From: Verrucomicrobiia bacterium
Lineage (GTDB): Bacteria; Verrucomicrobiota; Verrucomicrobiia; Opitutales; Cerasicoccaceae
Direction: 5' to 3'
NCBI GenBank assembly: GCA_030425485.1
Contig: JAUIAM010000006.1
Coordinates: 124,001-188,000, forward strand
DNA: 64,000 nt
Below are positions 45,408 to 52,815 of the stretch, one piece after another; position 1 is the first letter of the stretch, and every line of letters starts with the position of its first letter. The translations under genes were made by a program, and so were the position numbers. The notes below the pieces were generated by a model. It was not told the DNA's origin and ran no database searches. It saw only the letters and a program-made list of their open reading frames with translations.

Positions 45408-46280
45408 TCATGAATCTGGGTCCAGCGCACGCTGGCGGACCTCTTCAGCACTTAAACCGGCTTCACGCATGGCACGGAGGCTGAGCGAGTCGTGGCGTTT
45501 GGCCAGGCGGCGTCCCGATGCGTCCCGCAGCAGCGGGCAGTGGGCAAAACCGGGGATGTGGGACGCACCGAGGGCACGGTAAAGCAGGAGCTGACGAGCG
45601 GTCGAGAGCAACAGGTCGGCTCCGCGTACGACCTCGGTTATGTCCATCGCGATGTCGTCCACCACGACGGCTAGTTCGTAGGCGGGCATGTCCTCCCGGC
45701 GCCACACGGGGAAGTCGCCGAAGTCTTTGCCTGCGGTGAAACGCTGCTCCCCCAGCAGGGCGTCGTGAAAGTGGATGGTCTCGCCATCGGGCACGCGAAA
45801 GCGCCACGTGCATTCGCCGGGCAGGAGGGCCTCGGCCCCGGTTCCCGGGGGTGGTCGCCACTTGGGCGGGTAGAGGGGCTCGGCGTCCTGCTCATCGCCC
45901 TTGGGGGTAGGGGCATGCTCCCGCAGTTCGCGGCGTGAGCGGTGGCAGGGGTAAATGTAGCCCGCGTCTCGCAGCCTGGCCCAAGTCCCCAGATAGTGCT
46001 CGCGGCGTTCGCTTTGGTCGTAGGGGGCGTAGGGGCCACCCAGGTCAGGGCCTTCGCCCCAACTGAGTCCGAGCCAGGCGAGGTCTTCGATTGCGGCGCG
46101 GGCGTACTCGGGCTTGCAGCGTTGGCGGTCGATGTCCTCATTGCGGTAGACCAGCGTGCCCCCGGCCTGTTGACAGCGCTCTTGGGTACGCAGAAACGTA
46201 GCCGCATGCCCGAGGTGGAGGTGCCCGGTCGGGGTGGGGGCGAGGCGTCCGCGGTAGGGTCTGGTAACAGGCGGTGTCAC
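45408..46280 (-). CDS. gluQ: Glutamyl-Q tRNA(Asp) synthetase
   Basis: The 290-residue truncated glutamyl-tRNA synthetase paralogue attaches glutamate to queuosine-34 of tRNA(Asp). The HIGH-type motif is APTPTGHLHLGHA (about 14-26) and the KMSKS counterpart is AKRHDSLSL near the C-terminus; the anticodon-binding domain is absent, as expected. The zinc-binding cysteines of many GluQRS proteins are not evident, since the region reads YPCHRSRRELREHA. The start is GTG. Its presence implies the organism makes queuosine. Confidence 0.92.
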   Translation of the reverse strand: MTPPVTRPYRGRLAPTPTGHLHLGHAATFLRTQERCQQAGGTLVYRNEDIDRQRCKPEYARAAIEDLAWLGLSWGEGPDLGGPYAPYDQSERREHYLGTWARLRDAGYIYPCHRSRRELREHAPTPKGDEQDAEPLYPPKWRPPPGTGAEALLPGECTWRFRVPDGETIHFHDALLGEQRFTAGKDFGDFPVWRREDMPAYELAVVVDDIAMDITEVVRGADLLLSTARQLLLYRALGASHIPGFAHCPLLRDASGRRLAKRHDSLSLRAMREAGLSAEEVRQRALDPDS

Positions 46281-46403
46281 TACGGAGATTCAAGCTACCG
46301 CGGGCCTGGATGTCGATCTTGGATGCCTGTAGGTCTCATATCCCCATTTCACTGTGACATAAGCTTGCCTTGGCCCGGCGGATGGCATGTGTTCCTCGGC
46401 TTG

Positions 46404-47420
46404 ATGCGTTACAGTCGCGTTACGTTTGTGTGCCGATGGATTCTCCTGCTGCTACTCGGGCAGGTGGTCACGAGCGTGCACGCAGCCGACTACGAGGATG
46501 AGCCCAACTACGTGCGCCTGGACCTCGGCATGCGCTACACGACGCTGTTTGACAAGGATACGCTGGACCAGTTGACCAGCAGTTTTGCCTACCGGGTAAC
46601 GGGATTCTACTCGGCGGGCCTGGCCGATACTACGCTTGGTCAGTGGACGCTGCGCGGGATGGCCGGTACCGGTTCGGTCTATACCTCGTCGAACAGTACC
46701 TTTGCCAACACGACGGGCCGGCGCATTGGGGCCCAGAATTTTAACATGCGGCAAATCTACCTGCAGAGCGACCTCGACCTGTGGCGTTTTCAGTTTGGGG
46801 TGCTGCCGCCCAACCATGGTGATCTGGCGGACTTGAGCTACGATCCCGACGGCTGGGTGCGTGGTGGCCGTGTGGTAGCACCCTTGTACGACGGTAGCGT
46901 CGAGGTGGTTACGGGGGCGATCGACCGTATACTCGACCCCAACGCCTTCCAGTGGTGGAACGAGTGGAACTACTTCGGCACGCGTGTCCGGCAAAATCTT
47001 CCCTACGACTTGAGCGGCGCGGTGGCTTACGAATACCTCCAGGACCAGAACTATCTCTCCGCGCAGTTGCGGCAGGACTGGATTCGCGAAGACGACGAAC
47101 GCCTCTACGGGCAGGCGGAGTTTATCTATAATGATACGCGGGCCAATTGGGCCTGGAGTGCCGCCGTCGGTTACAAGATACCCGACATCTCCATCCTGGT
47201 GAACTACACCTATATCAATCCCTCGTTCGGGCTGCGTGGCGCGCTCTCCAGTGACTTTTTCTCCTTCGGCCACCGCTTGGACGTACGCTTCAGCGGCGAT
47301 ATCGATCTGGTGGAGGGACTTCGTTGGTACGTCTACACGGACCTGGTCGAGCGGGGCGTTCGCCTGCGCACGGGCTTTACTTACCGCTTTGGGGCAGGCA
47401 CGGGTGGCTTCCTCTTCTAG
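46404..47420 (+). CDS. Predicted outer-membrane beta-barrel protein
   Basis: The protein has 338 residues and a signal peptide (CRWILLLLLGQVVTSVHA, cleavage before AD). The mature chain is a series of amphipathic strands rich in Tyr, Trp and Asp (LDLWRFQFGVLPPN, NLPYDLSGAVAYEYL, YGQAEFIYNDTRANWAW) and ends in Phe (YRFGAGTGGFLF), the usual C-terminal signature for barrel insertion. No named family is recognised. The frame extends upstream to 45942 across gluQ, but only 46404 gives a signal peptide. Confidence 0.75.
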   Translation: MRYSRVTFVCRWILLLLLGQVVTSVHAADYEDEPNYVRLDLGMRYTTLFDKDTLDQLTSSFAYRVTGFYSAGLADTTLGQWTLRGMAGTGSVYTSSNSTFANTTGRRIGAQNFNMRQIYLQSDLDLWRFQFGVLPPNHGDLADLSYDPDGWVRGGRVVAPLYDGSVEVVTGAIDRILDPNAFQWWNEWNYFGTRVRQNLPYDLSGAVAYEYLQDQNYLSAQLRQDWIREDDERLYGQAEFIYNDTRANWAWSAAVGYKIPDISILVNYTYINPSFGLRGALSSDFFSFGHRLDVRFSGDIDLVEGLRWYVYTDLVERGVRLRTGFTYRFGAGTGGFLF

Positions 47421-47484
47421 GCTCTGGGCAGGGACAGCGTTGCGTGGTCGGCGAGTCCGGGAATGCATCCTGTATTCTCCCATA

Positions 47485-47516
47485 ATGCACGCGCCCTGCG
47501 GTGTGCATAATTTTAT
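47485..47516 (+). terminator. Possible intrinsic terminator after the beta-barrel gene
   Basis: An ATGCAC stem (with further G.T and C-G pairs) closes on GTGCAT around the loop GCCCTGCG and is followed by AATTTTATTG. It sits 65 bp past the stop of the beta-barrel gene and 36 bp before the next start. The T-tract is short, so the call is tentative. Confidence 0.4.
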
Positions 47517-47551
47517 TGTATTAACCTGTCGGTGTGGGTTACGCTGACCCC

Positions 47552-48028
47552 ATGAATGCCATCAAATCCCTCCTGTCTGCTTCCTCACTCCTTCTCATTG
47601 CCTGCACGGTAAACGCTGATGAGCTGCTCCGTAACGGAGACTTTGAGCGGGGCACGAGCGGTTGGAAAGGCGACCGCAAGGTGGTCGAGTATTCCGGTAA
47701 CAACAAGGTGTGCGAAATCAAAGTCGATGACGACATCCAGAGCTTTTATCAGGAAGACCTGGACGTTAAAGACCTCAAGGACATCGTCCTGACGTTTAAG
47801 TATAAGGTCAGCAGCGACTATAAGGGGCGCGGCCTGACCATGAAGTTTATCCGCCCCGACAGGGGGTTCACCTACCGCACCATTGACCTCAAGGGCGGCG
47901 ATAAATGGCATACCTACAAGTGGAATTTCGGCGAGATTCGCGGCGCGGATGAAATCACCCTTGAGATTGAAATCCTGGAGGGCGAAGGCACGATACTGCT
48001 GGACGATTTTTCCGTGACGCCGAAGTAA
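47552..48028 (+). CDS. Secreted protein with carbohydrate-binding-like (CBM4/9-like) fold
   Basis: The protein has 158 residues and a signal peptide (SLLSASSLLLIACTVNA). The mature part starts with ELLRNGDFERGTSGWKGDRK, the typical opening of CBM4/9-type galactose-binding jelly rolls, and ends with EGTILLDDFSVTPK, the typical closing strand. It therefore looks like a free-standing binding module with no catalytic domain. The Cys in the signal region (IACTVN) is not a good lipobox. The ligand is unknown. Confidence 0.75.
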   Translation: MNAIKSLLSASSLLLIACTVNADELLRNGDFERGTSGWKGDRKVVEYSGNNKVCEIKVDDDIQSFYQEDLDVKDLKDIVLTFKYKVSSDYKGRGLTMKFIRPDRGFTYRTIDLKGGDKWHTYKWNFGEIRGADEITLEIEILEGEGTILLDDFSVTPK

Positions 48029-48111
48029 ACCCCGCTTTTTGCGGAAGTGCTTTGGCCTCCGGCACGGAAAAGAATTGGCAAGGGGCCGATGGCTGCGCCA
48101 ACCTCTCCCCT

Positions 48112-50193
48112 ATGGATTTTGACGGACCGAGCGTGAAGCTGGGTGGCGACTTTGCCCCCATCGACTATGCCGCCGAGCTCAACGAGCAGCAACTCGCTGC
48201 CGTGTGCGCGGAGGACGGGCCTGCGCTCGTGCTGGCCGGAGCCGGTTCGGGCAAGACCCGCACGCTGACTTATCGCGTGGCCTGGCTGCTGGAGCAAAAG
48301 GTTTGGCCGGGCGAAATCCTGCTCCTCACTTTTACCAATAAGGCCGCGCGCGAAATGCTCGGTCGCGTCGAAGAGCTGACCAGCGTGCCCCGTTGGAAGT
48401 TCTGGGGCGGCACCTTCCACTCCATCGGGCAGCGTACGCTGCGCATGCACGGCGAGAGCGTTGGTGTGGAGAAGGGCTTTACCATCCTGGATCAGGGGGA
48501 TGCGGAGTCACTGCTGGGCGATGTCATCCGCGAGCGCGACAGTGCCTTTCTCAAAAACAAGGAGCACCCCAAGGCCCGCGTCGTCGCGGAGATGATAAGC
48601 TACGCGCGTAACACCCGGCGGCCTCTTAGCGATGTCATCCTGACCCGCTACCCGTGGCTGGAGGACATTCTGGAAACGCTACTCTCCTTTGCCAGTGGCT
48701 ATGCCGAGCGCAAGCTGCGCCAGCAGACGCTCGACTACGATGACCTGCTGGAGCACTGGCTGAAGCTACTCGAAACAGACGAGGCCGCGCGCACGCATTA
48801 TCAGGAGCGGTTCCGTCACATTCTCGTCGATGAGTTTCAGGATACGAACAAGCTCCAGGGCAGCATCGTGAACCTGCTCGCGGCCAAGCGTCGCAACCTG
48901 ATGGTCGTGGGGGATAACTGGCAGTGCATTTACACTTGGCGCGGGGCCGAGTTTGGCAACATGGGCGACTTCGCCGAGGCCTTCCCCGAGCGCACCATTT
49001 ACAAGATCGAGACGAACTACCGCTCCAGCCCGGAGATTCTCGGTTACGCCAATGCCATGATGGAGGAGCACCCGCCGATCGACGGCTACCCGCTCGAACT
49101 CCAGGCCCACCGCCCTTCGCTGGAAAAGCCCTTTGTGCTGCCCTGCATGGATACCCGCGCGCAGGCCGACCTTATCATCCGCCGCCTAGAAGGGCTGATG
49201 GAGGAGGGGCGTTCGCTCAAGGACGTGGCCGTGCTCTACCGGGCGCACTACCAGGCGATGGATTTGCAGATGGAGCTCTCCCGCCGTAGCGTACCGTACA
49301 CCATCACCAGCGGGGTGCGCTTCTTCGAGCAGGCGCACATCCGCGACCTCGTGGCCCAGCTCCGCATCGTCTCCAACCCGCGCGACTCAGCAGCCTTTGA
49401 GCGCGTGGCCTGCCTGCTGCCACGTGTCGGCGCCGTGACCGCGAAGAAACTTTATAAGGCCTCGCATGAGTTGGCTGAAAAGGAGCGCACCTCGCTCGTC
49501 TGGGCCATGCTGGGCGAACCCATTTTAAAGAAAGTCCCCGGCGATGCCCGCGAAGAGTGGAAAGATCTTGCCCAGACGCTGATTGACATGGAGCGTGCAA
49601 TGGGCGGACCCGTTGTGAAGCCACCCGCGCCGGAAAGCCCGGACCTCTTCGATCTCGCGGCCAAGCAGCCCCAGGAGACGCGGGTCGCAGCCACGCCGCA
49701 GGAGATCGTCAAGCTGGCCATTGAGGGTTGGTATGGCGACTACCTGCGCAATATTTACGATAACTGGCAGAGCCGCAAAGACGACCTCGACAGCCTGCTC
49801 GGCTTTGCCGCGCGCTACGAGGACATGAGCGAACTGCTGGCCCAGCTCGTCCTGCTCAACTCCGAGACGAGCGACCGCCGCATCGACCCCGACGAGCAAA
49901 CTGTGAAGCTGACCACGATTCACCAGGCCAAGGGGCTGGAGTTTCCGGTGGTCTTCGTGCTCGGGCTCTCCGAGGGTCTGCTGCCGCTCAAGCGCGCGAT
50001 CGAAGAGGGCGATGTGGAGGAGGAGCGCCGCCTGCTTTACGTTGCCGTGACCCGGGCCAAGGAGGAGCTTTACCTTTGCTATCCGCGCATCACCACCTCC
50101 GGCGGACCGCCACAACTGCTCGAGCCCTCGCGCTTTCTCTCCAGCGTATCAGAAAACCACTACGAAGTGCTCCGTACCGGTGGCGGGCGCTAG
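48112..50193 (+). CDS. UvrD/Rep-family ATP-dependent DNA helicase
   Basis: The 693-residue SF1A helicase has all motifs in order: I LAGAGSGKTRTL (about 42-53), Ia LLLTFTNKAAREM, II ILVDEFQDTN (about 238-247), III VGDNWQCIYTWRG (about 266-278), IV ETNYRSSPEI, V LTTIHQAKGLEFPVVFVLG and VI EERRLLYVAVTRAKEELYL. Motif III has WQ where PcrA and UvrD usually have DQ, which is closer to helicase-IV-type proteins. The ATG at 48112 is preferred over the upstream TTG at 48052. Role in repair or replication is expected but the exact subfamily is open. Confidence 0.92.
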   Translation: MDFDGPSVKLGGDFAPIDYAAELNEQQLAAVCAEDGPALVLAGAGSGKTRTLTYRVAWLLEQKVWPGEILLLTFTNKAAREMLGRVEELTSVPRWKFWGGTFHSIGQRTLRMHGESVGVEKGFTILDQGDAESLLGDVIRERDSAFLKNKEHPKARVVAEMISYARNTRRPLSDVILTRYPWLEDILETLLSFASGYAERKLRQQTLDYDDLLEHWLKLLETDEAARTHYQERFRHILVDEFQDTNKLQGSIVNLLAAKRRNLMVVGDNWQCIYTWRGAEFGNMGDFAEAFPERTIYKIETNYRSSPEILGYANAMMEEHPPIDGYPLELQAHRPSLEKPFVLPCMDTRAQADLIIRRLEGLMEEGRSLKDVAVLYRAHYQAMDLQMELSRRSVPYTITSGVRFFEQAHIRDLVAQLRIVSNPRDSAAFERVACLLPRVGAVTAKKLYKASHELAEKERTSLVWAMLGEPILKKVPGDAREEWKDLAQTLIDMERAMGGPVVKPPAPESPDLFDLAAKQPQETRVAATPQEIVKLAIEGWYGDYLRNIYDNWQSRKDDLDSLLGFAARYEDMSELLAQLVLLNSETSDRRIDPDEQTVKLTTIHQAKGLEFPVVFVLGLSEGLLPLKRAIEEGDVEEERRLLYVAVTRAKEELYLCYPRITTSGGPPQLLEPSRFLSSVSENHYEVLRTGGGR

Positions 50194-50293
50194 GTATACG
50201 GTTTCTTTATCTAGCAGCAGAGGCGAAGAGCGCAACTTGCTAACATGTGTTACACTAGCTGGGCTCTGAGTTTTAGTTTGAACTCGCCTATTG

Positions 50294-50410
50294 TTGTCAT
50301 CCTGAGCGAAGTCGAAGGATCTCCGCGCACGGAGACAATTGACCGTACTTTTCGTTCGCTCGAGGAGATCCTTCGGTGCGTTCTCAGCGCGGACTTAATC
50401 AGGATGACAA
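50294..50410. repeat. 117-bp imperfect palindrome (CATCCTGAGCGAAGTCGAAGG type)
   Basis: The outer arms TTGTCATCCTGA (50294-50305) and TCAGGATGACAA (50399-50410) pair perfectly, and the inner arms GAAGGATCTCC (50314-50324) and GGAGATCCTTC (50364-50374) also pair perfectly. This leaves a 39-bp apical region and asymmetric internal loops. The arm sequence recalls an intergenic repeat common in several bacterial phyla. It lies in the 311-bp convergent gap between the helicase and the lipoprotein, which otherwise holds only the terminator at 50453-50484. Confidence 0.85.
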
Positions 50411-50452
50411 GGCTGAGGAGAATTCGAAAATCTTTCCTTGCTGTGATTGCAC

Positions 50453-50484
50453 AAAAAAAGCAGCCCTCTCGTGAAGGGCTGCTT
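50453..50484 (-). terminator. Intrinsic terminator of the LEA-like lipoprotein gene
   Basis: On the minus strand a perfect 10-bp stem (AAGCAGCCCT pairing with AGGGCTGCTT) around loop TCACGAG runs straight into seven T residues. It begins 21 bp past the lipoprotein stop codon. This is the clearest factor-independent terminator in the window. Confidence 0.9.
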
Positions 50485-50504
50485 GAGCTAAAGCTGATGC
50501 CAGG

Positions 50505-50888
50505 CTACTTGCTGCTGGAGGAGTCGCTGGAGGTGGCTTCCTCGACCGACTTGGCCGCATCGTTGACGTGCTGCTTAGCGTCGTTATACGCGTCGATGGT
50601 GCCTTGCTTGGCGTCCTCGTAAGCCTTGGTCGCGCCTTCCTTGGTGCTTTCATAGGCGTGGTTGACGTGCTTCTTGGCATCGTCGTAGGCGTCTTGTGCG
50701 CCGTCGGCCATGTCATTGGCACCTTGCTCGATCTTGTCGCCCGCTTCCTTCATCGAGGTGCTGACGTCTTTCTTGGCCGACTCGGCTGCGTCGTCGACTT
50801 TTTCCTTGGTTTCGTCGCTACAGCCAGTGAAGGCAAACAAGCTCAAGCAGAGAGCTGAGAGGGTGAGGGCTTTGAGGAATGTTTTCAT
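50505..50888 (-). CDS. LEA/apolipoprotein-like repeat lipoprotein
   Basis: The 127-residue protein has a lipoprotein signal peptide with lipobox FTGC, lipidation expected at Cys23. The mature part is a lysine-rich amphipathic helix built from about 11-residue repeats with Ala-Tyr spacing (QDAYDDAKKHVNH, HAYESTKEGATK, KAYEDAKQGTID, DAYNDAKQHVND), as in group 3 LEA and apolipoprotein-like proteins. A serine tail ends it. A TATACT box (50915-50910 on the minus strand) lies 22 bp before the ATG. A stress or desiccation role is an inference from the repeat type. Confidence 0.8.
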   Translation of the reverse strand: MKTFLKALTLSALCLSLFAFTGCSDETKEKVDDAAESAKKDVSTSMKEAGDKIEQGANDMADGAQDAYDDAKKHVNHAYESTKEGATKAYEDAKQGTIDAYNDAKQHVNDAAKSVEEATSSDSSSSK

Positions 50889-51034
50889 AGTATCGTTGCT
50901 AAGCGGTTTAGTATACTGGGCAAAAGCATAGTGCGTGCTTGCCCCCGTGCAACGCTGGAATCGGACGGCGGGGGGATGAGTTAAGCCCGAATTTTCTGTT
51001 GGCGATGTTTGGATTTTCAGTAAATAATGAAAAT

Positions 51035-51544
51035 ATGAAAAGAAAAGAATGTTTAAAAGGGGTAACGCAAGGCTTGGCCAAGGCCCAGCTCGTCATGGTG
51101 ACGCCGGGACTGCTTGCCGCCGCCTACGGGTTTTTCATGGGTACGCTCATTCTTCTGGAGGGTGAGGTTGTGGAGGTGGCTTTGGGACTTGGTCTGTATG
51201 CGATTATCCTGCCAGGGCTCTGGTTGTATGTCCGCTATTGGAGAATTACTCTAGGCGAGCCCGCCGCTGGTTATGAACTCAGGACGTGGGTGGGCACTTT
51301 CGTGTATAATCTGCCCTTCGCGGTGGCTGCTGTTTTCGCGCTAGTAAACCTTGTCGACAAATCGTACGTGCTGGATTGGACAGACTATATCGCTATCTAC
51401 GCCATGCTTACCCCGTGGGCCGCAATCATCTTCGCCGTTCAGGGCTGGCGACGCATCCGTGCCGTGCGGCGAGGACTACTCCAGGGCGCGGAGGGCGGAC
51501 TCGAGCGCGGTGTCGAAGGGCCAGCTCTGGTCAAAGATCTGTGA
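51035..51544 (+). CDS. Four-helix membrane protein of unknown function
   Basis: The protein has 169 residues with about four membrane segments (VTPGLLAAAYGFFMGTLILL, VALGLGLYAIILPGLWLYV, FVYNLPFAVAAVFALVNLV, YIAIYAMLTPWAAIIFAVQ) and a basic/acidic tail. No family is recognised. The start could be 51035 or 51005; the leader is unusually AT-rich for this genome and neither has a good Shine-Dalgarno. The last 69 bp overlap the 3' end of the opposing tetR gene, which is unusual in this window. Confidence 0.6.
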   Translation: MKRKECLKGVTQGLAKAQLVMVTPGLLAAAYGFFMGTLILLEGEVVEVALGLGLYAIILPGLWLYVRYWRITLGEPAAGYELRTWVGTFVYNLPFAVAAVFALVNLVDKSYVLDWTDYIAIYAMLTPWAAIIFAVQGWRRIRAVRRGLLQGAEGGLERGVEGPALVKDL

Positions 51545-52054
51545 CTGCATCTGTGCGGACTCGTAGAGCAGGTAAAGGGTGTGGGCGGTTTCCTCGGTCG
51601 TGCGCTTGAGCGGGCTGACGCGCCCGGCGGCGTAGCGTTCGACCAGTCGGGTGATGGCCTCGATGACGAGCTGCTGGTGCGCGATGATGGCCTGCCGCAT
51701 CGGGTCGGCGATGTCGGGGATATCCGAGGCGACGTTGAGAAAGGGGCTGCCGCGATAGCGCGGATGGTAGCCGGTTTTGGCCCGATCGAAGAAGAGGCGA
51801 ATTTTTTCCAGCGGTGCCTGCTGTGAGCGCAGGATGGGCTCGACCTCGGAAACGAATGTCGCGCTGCACTGCTCCAGCCAGGCCAGGCCGAGCTCCTGCT
51901 TGGTCGAGAAGTTGCTATAAAACGTGGCCTTGGCCACGGCGGCCTCGTCGATGATCTGGTTCACGCCCGTCTGGTAGTAGCCCTGCTCGTAAAAGAGCCG
52001 GGATGCGACCGCCAAAATGCGCTCGCGAGGCGTGCTGGGTTTCTCATCGCTCAC
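51476..52054 (-). CDS. TetR/AcrR-family transcriptional regulator
   Basis: The protein has 192 residues. The N-terminal helix-turn-helix (ERILAVASRLFYEQGYYQTG, VAKATFYSNFSTKQELGLAW, about 10-58) is classical TetR, and the ligand domain is of a TetR_C type (GSPFLNVASDIPD). The start is GTG. It may control itself or the NUDIX gene just upstream on the same strand. The 76-bp gap holds an imperfect repeat ACAGACAGGTCGGTC that could be an operator. Ligand unknown. Confidence 0.85.
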   Translation of the reverse strand: MSDEKPSTPRERILAVASRLFYEQGYYQTGVNQIIDEAAVAKATFYSNFSTKQELGLAWLEQCSATFVSEVEPILRSQQAPLEKIRLFFDRAKTGYHPRYRGSPFLNVASDIPDIADPMRQAIIAHQQLVIEAITRLVERYAAGRVSPLKRTTEETAHTLYLLYESAQMQSQIFDQSWPFDTALESALRALE

Positions 52055-52130
52055 GGAGCCAGCCTGCGTGAACAGACAGGTCGGTCAAGCGCGAATGCAC
52101 CATTTTATGCGAGCTAGAGCGCGGGTGGGT

Positions 52131-52664
52131 TTAAACTGTCAGGCTGGCCCAGGCTTCTTTGGTCTTTTCCCAGACGAGGAGAAAGCTGGGGGCAAAGTCG
52201 TCCGGCGCGCGGTCGATCTCGGCGTCGAGCGCCTCAGGGGTGAACCACCGGCCCTCGCTGATTTCGTCCGCTTCGGGGGTGATGTCGCCGTCCCAGACGA
52301 GCTCGTACACCGCGATAAATTCGTAGCCGGTGGCGCGGCGGGGCGACTCCGTGAAGACGAGGTCGACGGCTTCCGGGCCGCTGATGGGGATGCCGAGCTC
52401 TTCGCCCAGTTCGCGCACAGTGGCGCTCTCGTAGGTCTCGCCCGAGTCAACGTGGCCGGAGCAGGAGGTGGTCCAGCGGTTGGGGTAGGTGTCCTTGGTG
52501 GGGGAGCGGCGCTGCACGTAGATTTCTCCCGCGCTGTTTTTTACCACGATGTGGACGGCGCGGTGAAAGAGGCGGCGGCGGTGGACTTCTGCGCGCGTGA
52601 GCTGGCAGATGACTTCGTCGCGCTGGTTGACGACGTCAAACAATTCATCGGGGCTAGAGGGCAT
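52131..52664 (-). CDS. NUDIX hydrolase (YfcD/IPP-isomerase-like)
   Basis: The protein has 177 residues. The Nudix box is complete: GHVDSGETYESATVRELG continuing with EELGI, fitting GX5EX7REUXEEXGU. The N-terminal ELFDVVNQRDEVICQLTRAE and HRAVHIVVKN, with RWTTSCSGHV, resemble the YfcD group, which is related to type 1 isopentenyl-diphosphate isomerases. The isomerase catalytic Cys-His set is not convincing, so hydrolase is the safer call. Its 5' side carries the large hairpin at 52707-52752. Confidence 0.85.
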   Translation of the reverse strand: MPSSPDELFDVVNQRDEVICQLTRAEVHRRRLFHRAVHIVVKNSAGEIYVQRRSPTKDTYPNRWTTSCSGHVDSGETYESATVRELGEELGIPISGPEAVDLVFTESPRRATGYEFIAVYELVWDGDITPEADEISEGRWFTPEALDAEIDRAPDDFAPSFLLVWEKTKEAWASLTV

Positions 52665-52706
52665 GACAGGTTTGTGCTGGTACAGACAGGGGGTACGGGG
52701 ATTTGT

Positions 52707-52752
52707 TCAACGCGCGGGTGTATTGGTTTTTTCAATACACCCAATTCGTTGA
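52707..52752. repeat. Long stem-loop between the NUDIX and ArsR-methyltransferase genes
   Basis: A perfect 10-bp stem, GGGTGTATTG (52716-52725) with CAATACACCC (52733-52742), encloses the loop GTTTTTT. Outer arms TCAACG (52707-52712) and CGTTGA (52747-52752) extend it after an internal loop, giving 16 pairs. It lies after the stop of the ArsR-methyltransferase gene and 43 bp before the NUDIX start. There is no T-tract after the stem on either strand, so it is not a standard terminator. Confidence 0.75.
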
Positions 52753-52815
52753 CGCCCCTTCGTATATCAGCACGGGGCGGGCTTTGCGCTGTCGTGCGGA
52801 GTGTTTTACGGTTTT

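Noticed and set aside
45942-46403. N-terminal extension of the beta-barrel gene
   Set aside because: The frame is open across gluQ, but the signal peptide begins only at 46404 and the upstream residues are a shadow of gluQ.
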